The notes below the pieces were generated by a model, which was given only the letters and a program-made list of their open reading frames with translations, was not told the DNA's origin and searched no databases. The position numbers and the translations under genes are program-made. Positions 61,588 through 64,000 of a stretch of DNA of 64,000 nucleotides are shown here, in pieces. Within the stretch, counting starts at the first letter, position 1; the number at the start of each line of letters is the position of its first letter. The DNA lies in assembly GCA_023451825.1 (NCBI GenBank), contig JAEXYA010000070.1, forward strand, positions 1-64,000. Reading direction: 5' to 3'. Source of the DNA: Pseudomonadota bacterium. GTDB lineage: Bacteria; Pseudomonadota; Alphaproteobacteria; Rhizobiales; Xanthobacteraceae.

Positions 61588-62262
61588 ATGATTGCTGCGG
61601 ATCAATTGAAGAAGATCGCGGCCTGGGCGCGCGATCTGACGGACCAAGAAATCGAGGTCGCGCGCGCGGGCATCGTGGAGAAATCGTTCAAGGCGAACGA
61701 ATTCGTCTCCATGCGTGGCGATGTGTTCGATTACTGGACCGGCGTGGTGTCGGGGCTGGTGAAGATCGGCACCATTTCGCGCAGCGGCAAGGAAGTCAGC
61801 ATCACCGGTCTCACCGCAGGCGCCTGGTTCGGCGAAGGCAGCGTGTTGAAGAACGAACCGCGCCGTTACGACATCGTGGCGATGCGCGATTCACGCGTCG
61901 CGCTGATGGAGCGGGCGGCCTTCATCTGGCTGTTCGAGAACAGTGTCGGCTTCAACCGCTTCCTGGTGTCGCTGCTCAACGAGCGGCTCGGGCAGTTCAT
62001 CGCACTCACCGAATATGGCCGCATGCTGGATGCCACCGGGCGGCTGGCGCGGTGCATCGCATCGCTGTTCAATCCGATCCTGTATCGCGACGCCACCCGT
62101 CACCTGGAGATCACGCAGGAAGAGATCGGCGCGATCTCCGGCATCTCGCGGCAGAAGGCCAATCAGTGTCTGCAGACGCTGGAGAAGGAGGGACTGCTGC
62201 GGCTGGAATATGGTGGTGTGACCGTGATCGATCTGGAGCGGTTGAGGACTTATGGGGAGTGA
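61588..62262 (+). CDS. Crp/Fnr-family transcription regulator
   Basis: Protein of 224 residues with an N-terminal cyclic-nucleotide-binding fold (about 10-125; GAWFGEGSVLKNEPRRYDIVA is the core) and a C-terminal winged helix (EITQEEIGAISGISRQKANQCL). It has no N-terminal cysteine cluster, so it is not an FNR-type oxygen sensor. The ATG at 61588 gives the normal length; an upstream start at 61534 would read through the palindrome. It is divergent from livG and may control that operon. Confidence 0.85.
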   Translation: MIAADQLKKIAAWARDLTDQEIEVARAGIVEKSFKANEFVSMRGDVFDYWTGVVSGLVKIGTISRSGKEVSITGLTAGAWFGEGSVLKNEPRRYDIVAMRDSRVALMERAAFIWLFENSVGFNRFLVSLLNERLGQFIALTEYGRMLDATGRLARCIASLFNPILYRDATRHLEITQEEIGAISGISRQKANQCLQTLEKEGLLRLEYGGVTVIDLERLRTYGE

Positions 62263-62267
62263 AACTC

Positions 62268-62352
62268 CGTCATTGCGAGCGTAGCGAAGCAATCCAGTCT
62301 TTTCTTCGCTTGGCCTCTGGATTGCTTCGTCGCTGCGCTCCTCGCAATGACG
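62268..62352. repeat. Dispersed inverted repeat between convergent genes
   Basis: Perfect outer arms CGTCATTGCGAG (62268-62279) and CTCGCAATGACG (62341-62352) and inner arms CGAAGCAATCCAG (62285-62297) and CTGGATTGCTTCG (62317-62329). It is of a repeat type well known in Bradyrhizobiaceae and lies between the regulator gene and the second livF, where it may serve as a bidirectional terminator. Confidence 0.85.
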
Positions 62353-62354
62353 AC

Positions 62355-63050
62355 CTACACCTCCAGCCATTCCTTGCGCACGCCATCATTCGCCTTCAAC
62401 TCCGCCGGCGTCCCCTCGAACACGATCCTGCCGTGGCCCATCACATAGACCCGGTGCGAGATGCGGAGCGCGATCGACAGCTTCTGCTCCACCAGCAAAA
62501 TCGCAACACCGCGGCGCGCGATCTCGGCGATGAGATCGCCGACCTGCTGCACGATCAGCGGCGCCAGGCCTTCGGTCGGCTCGTCGATCATCACCAGTTC
62601 CGGATCGCCCATCAGCGTGCGGCAGATGGTCAGCATCTGCTTCTCGCCGCCCGACAACACACCGGCTGCCGTATCGGCACGGCGGGCGAGGTTCGGGAAC
62701 ATCTCGAGCATGTCGTCGAGCCGCCACTTGCCGGGCTTTCGCGCATCCTTGATGCCGAGCAGCAGGTTCTGCCGCACGGTCAGGCCCGGAAAGATATCGC
62801 GATGCTCCGGGACATAGCCGAGGCCGAGATGCGCGATCTTGAAGCTCGGCAAGCCGGCGATGTCCTTGCCCTTGAACTTGATCACCCCCTGCGGCGGCAC
62901 CTCGCCCATGATCGCCTTGACCGTGGTCGAGCGGCCAACGCCGTTGCGGCCGAGCAGCGAGACGACTTCGCCGCTGTCGATATGCATATCGACACCCTGC
63001 AGGATGTGGCTCTTGCCGTAATAAGCGTGCAGGTCTTGAACCTCGAGCAT
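62355..63050 (-). CDS. livF: Liv-type ABC transporter ATPase LivF, second system
   Basis: ATPase of 231 residues: LLGRNGVGRSTTVKAI is Walker A with Arg in place of the usual Lys, YVPEHRDIFPGLTV the Q-loop area, LSGGEKQML the signature and MIDEPTEGLAP the Walker B region. Start at 63050, overlapping the upstream livG stop by one base. The longer frame upstream is a shadow of livG. Despite the Lys to Arg change all other motifs are intact. Confidence 0.88.
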   Translation of the reverse strand: MLEVQDLHAYYGKSHILQGVDMHIDSGEVVSLLGRNGVGRSTTVKAIMGEVPPQGVIKFKGKDIAGLPSFKIAHLGLGYVPEHRDIFPGLTVRQNLLLGIKDARKPGKWRLDDMLEMFPNLARRADTAAGVLSGGEKQMLTICRTLMGDPELVMIDEPTEGLAPLIVQQVGDLIAEIARRGVAILLVEQKLSIALRISHRVYVMGHGRIVFEGTPAELKANDGVRKEWLEV

Positions 63051-63799
63051 CAGGCAGCCTCCTCGCCGAGATAGGCTTCCTTGACCTTCCGGTTCGCCCG
63101 GATCTCGTCGGGCGTGCCGGTGGCGATCACCTCGCCATAGACCAGCACCGAGATGCGGTCGGCGAGGCCGAACACCACGCTCATATCGTGCTCGACGATC
63201 AGCAGCGTGCGGCTTTCGGTGAGCCGCCGGATCTGCTCCACCGCGCGTTCCGTCTCGGCATGGCTCATGCCGGCGGTCGGCTCGTCGAGCAGGATCACAT
63301 CGGCGCCGCCGGCAATGGTGATGCCGATTTCCAGCGCGCGTTGTTCGGCATAGGTCAGGAGCCCCGCCGGCACATCGCGCCGCGCGACCAGGCTGATGTC
63401 CTGCAGGATCTGCGCGGTGCGCTCGCGCACTTCGGGCAGGGCATCCACATTCTTCCAGAACGCGTAGCGATGGCCGGTGGCCCACAGCACGGCGCAGCGC
63501 AGGTTTTCCCACACGGTCATCTTGGCGAACACATTCGTCACCTGGAACGAACGCGACAGTCCGCGGCGATTGATCTGGAACGGTGGCAGCCCCACCACAT
63601 CCTGCCCGTTCAGCAGAATGGTGCCGGTGGTCGGCTTCATATAGCCCGAGATCAGGTTGAACGTGGTGGACTTGCCGGCGCCGTTGGGGCCGATCAGCGC
63701 GTGGCGTTCACCCTTGGCGATCTTGAGATCGATATTCTGGATCACCTTGGTGATCCCGAACGATTTCTGCACGCCGTGGAGTTCGATGGCGTTGGTCAT
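63050..63799 (-). CDS. livG: Liv-type ABC transporter ATPase LivG, second system
   Basis: ATPase of 249 residues: Walker A GPNGAGKST, LSRSFQVTNVF, LTYAEQRALEIG in place of the canonical signature, LLDEPTAGMSHAE and the C-terminal VKEAYLG that marks LivG. It overlaps the preceding membrane-protein gene by 4 bp (ATGA) and livF by one base. It belongs to a second liv operon that enters from the right edge. Confidence 0.9.
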   Translation of the reverse strand: MTNAIELHGVQKSFGITKVIQNIDLKIAKGERHALIGPNGAGKSTTFNLISGYMKPTTGTILLNGQDVVGLPPFQINRRGLSRSFQVTNVFAKMTVWENLRCAVLWATGHRYAFWKNVDALPEVRERTAQILQDISLVARRDVPAGLLTYAEQRALEIGITIAGGADVILLDEPTAGMSHAETERAVEQIRRLTESRTLLIVEHDMSVVFGLADRISVLVYGEVIATGTPDEIRANRKVKEAYLGEEAA

Positions 63800-64000
63800 G
63801 CGGCCACTCCCTTGGCACGGGCTTCGGTGAGGGCATCGTCCCAGCGCGCGGCGATTATCTTCCATGTTTTCCGGGCGACGAAGGCGCCGCCGATCAGCAG
63901 CACGGCTCCAATCGCCCAAACACCGCGGTTCTCCGCGTCGAACGGAATGCCGAATGCCTTGATATGCGAATCCCCGCCGGCATGAACCATGTGGAACACG
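63796..64000 (-). CDS. Partial Liv-type permease, C-terminus
   Basis: The minus-strand frame runs off the right edge and ends at 63796. About 68 codons are visible, with one membrane segment (VWAIGAVLLIGGAFVA) and a basic tail. The gene order suggests a LivM-like permease of the second system, but the fragment is too short to prove it. Confidence 0.55.
   Translation of the reverse strand, partial: VFHMVHAGGDSHIKAFGIPFDAENRGVWAIGAVLLIGGAFVARKTWKIIAARWDDALTEARAKGVAA

Overview
The window looks like a chromosomal segment of a high-GC alphaproteobacterium of the Bradyrhizobium/Rhodopseudomonas/Afipia/Tardiphaga group. This is inferred from the protein style, the many transport and CoA-linked catabolic genes, and four dispersed inverted-repeat elements in intergenic gaps (9123-9264, 10404-10502, 55146-55289, 62268-62352) of a type common in that family. 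No rRNA or tRNA gene was seen, so the genus is not fixed by direct evidence.

Left flank (1-13.8 kb) is metabolic: a glutathione S-transferase, two enoyl-CoA hydratase family proteins, a metallophosphoesterase, a 991-residue FAD/Fe-S oxidase with a GlcG-like partner, a divergently transcribed serine/alanine-glyoxylate aminotransferase, a TctCBA tripartite tricarboxylate transporter and a class III CoA-transferase. Together they suggest uptake and CoA-dependent breakdown of carboxylic acids plus glyoxylate metabolism.

Centre (about 13.9-52.3 kb) is a surface-polysaccharide island, visibly less GC-rich in sampled stretches. Its core is a nonulosonic acid pathway of the legionaminic type using the GDP-hexosamine route: LegB and LegC (15.3-17.5 kb), LegG and LegF (23.2-25.1 kb, minus strand), LegI, a NeuD/LegH-like acyltransferase, a PtmE-like CBS-domain guanylyltransferase and a PtmA-like dehydrogenase (25.3-28.9 kb). 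Directly downstream is a WbpG-type amidotransferase with HisH and HisF paralogues, the set that makes acetamidino sugars. The HisF paralogue has lost the catalytic Asp11. A capsule-type transferase, a Wzx flippase, a 56-codon ORF coupled at both ends and a Wzy-like polymerase sit between the two blocks. Further right are a HemL-like aminotransferase, GT2, GT4 and GT-C transferases, an operon of methyltransferase, cupin, DegT aminotransferase and methyltransferase (a candidate unusual deoxyamino sugar), Gmd and Fcl for GDP-fucose with an AGE-family isomerase, an FkbM methyltransferase and a GtrA protein. The simplest reading is an O-antigen or capsule carrying an amidinated legionaminic acid derivative, fucose and an unusual amino sugar.

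Right flank (52.3-64 kb) returns to metabolism: a PaaK-like ligase, a TVP38-family membrane protein, a complete Liv-type ABC transporter (LivG, LivH, LivM, LivK, LivF) with a long acyl-CoA ligase embedded between LivG and LivH, a Crp/Fnr-family regulator with a perfect 17-bp palindrome just upstream, and part of a second Liv system (LivF, LivG and the end of a LivM-like gene). The ligase inside the transporter operon suggests that the cargo is a carboxylic or aromatic acid, not an amino acid.
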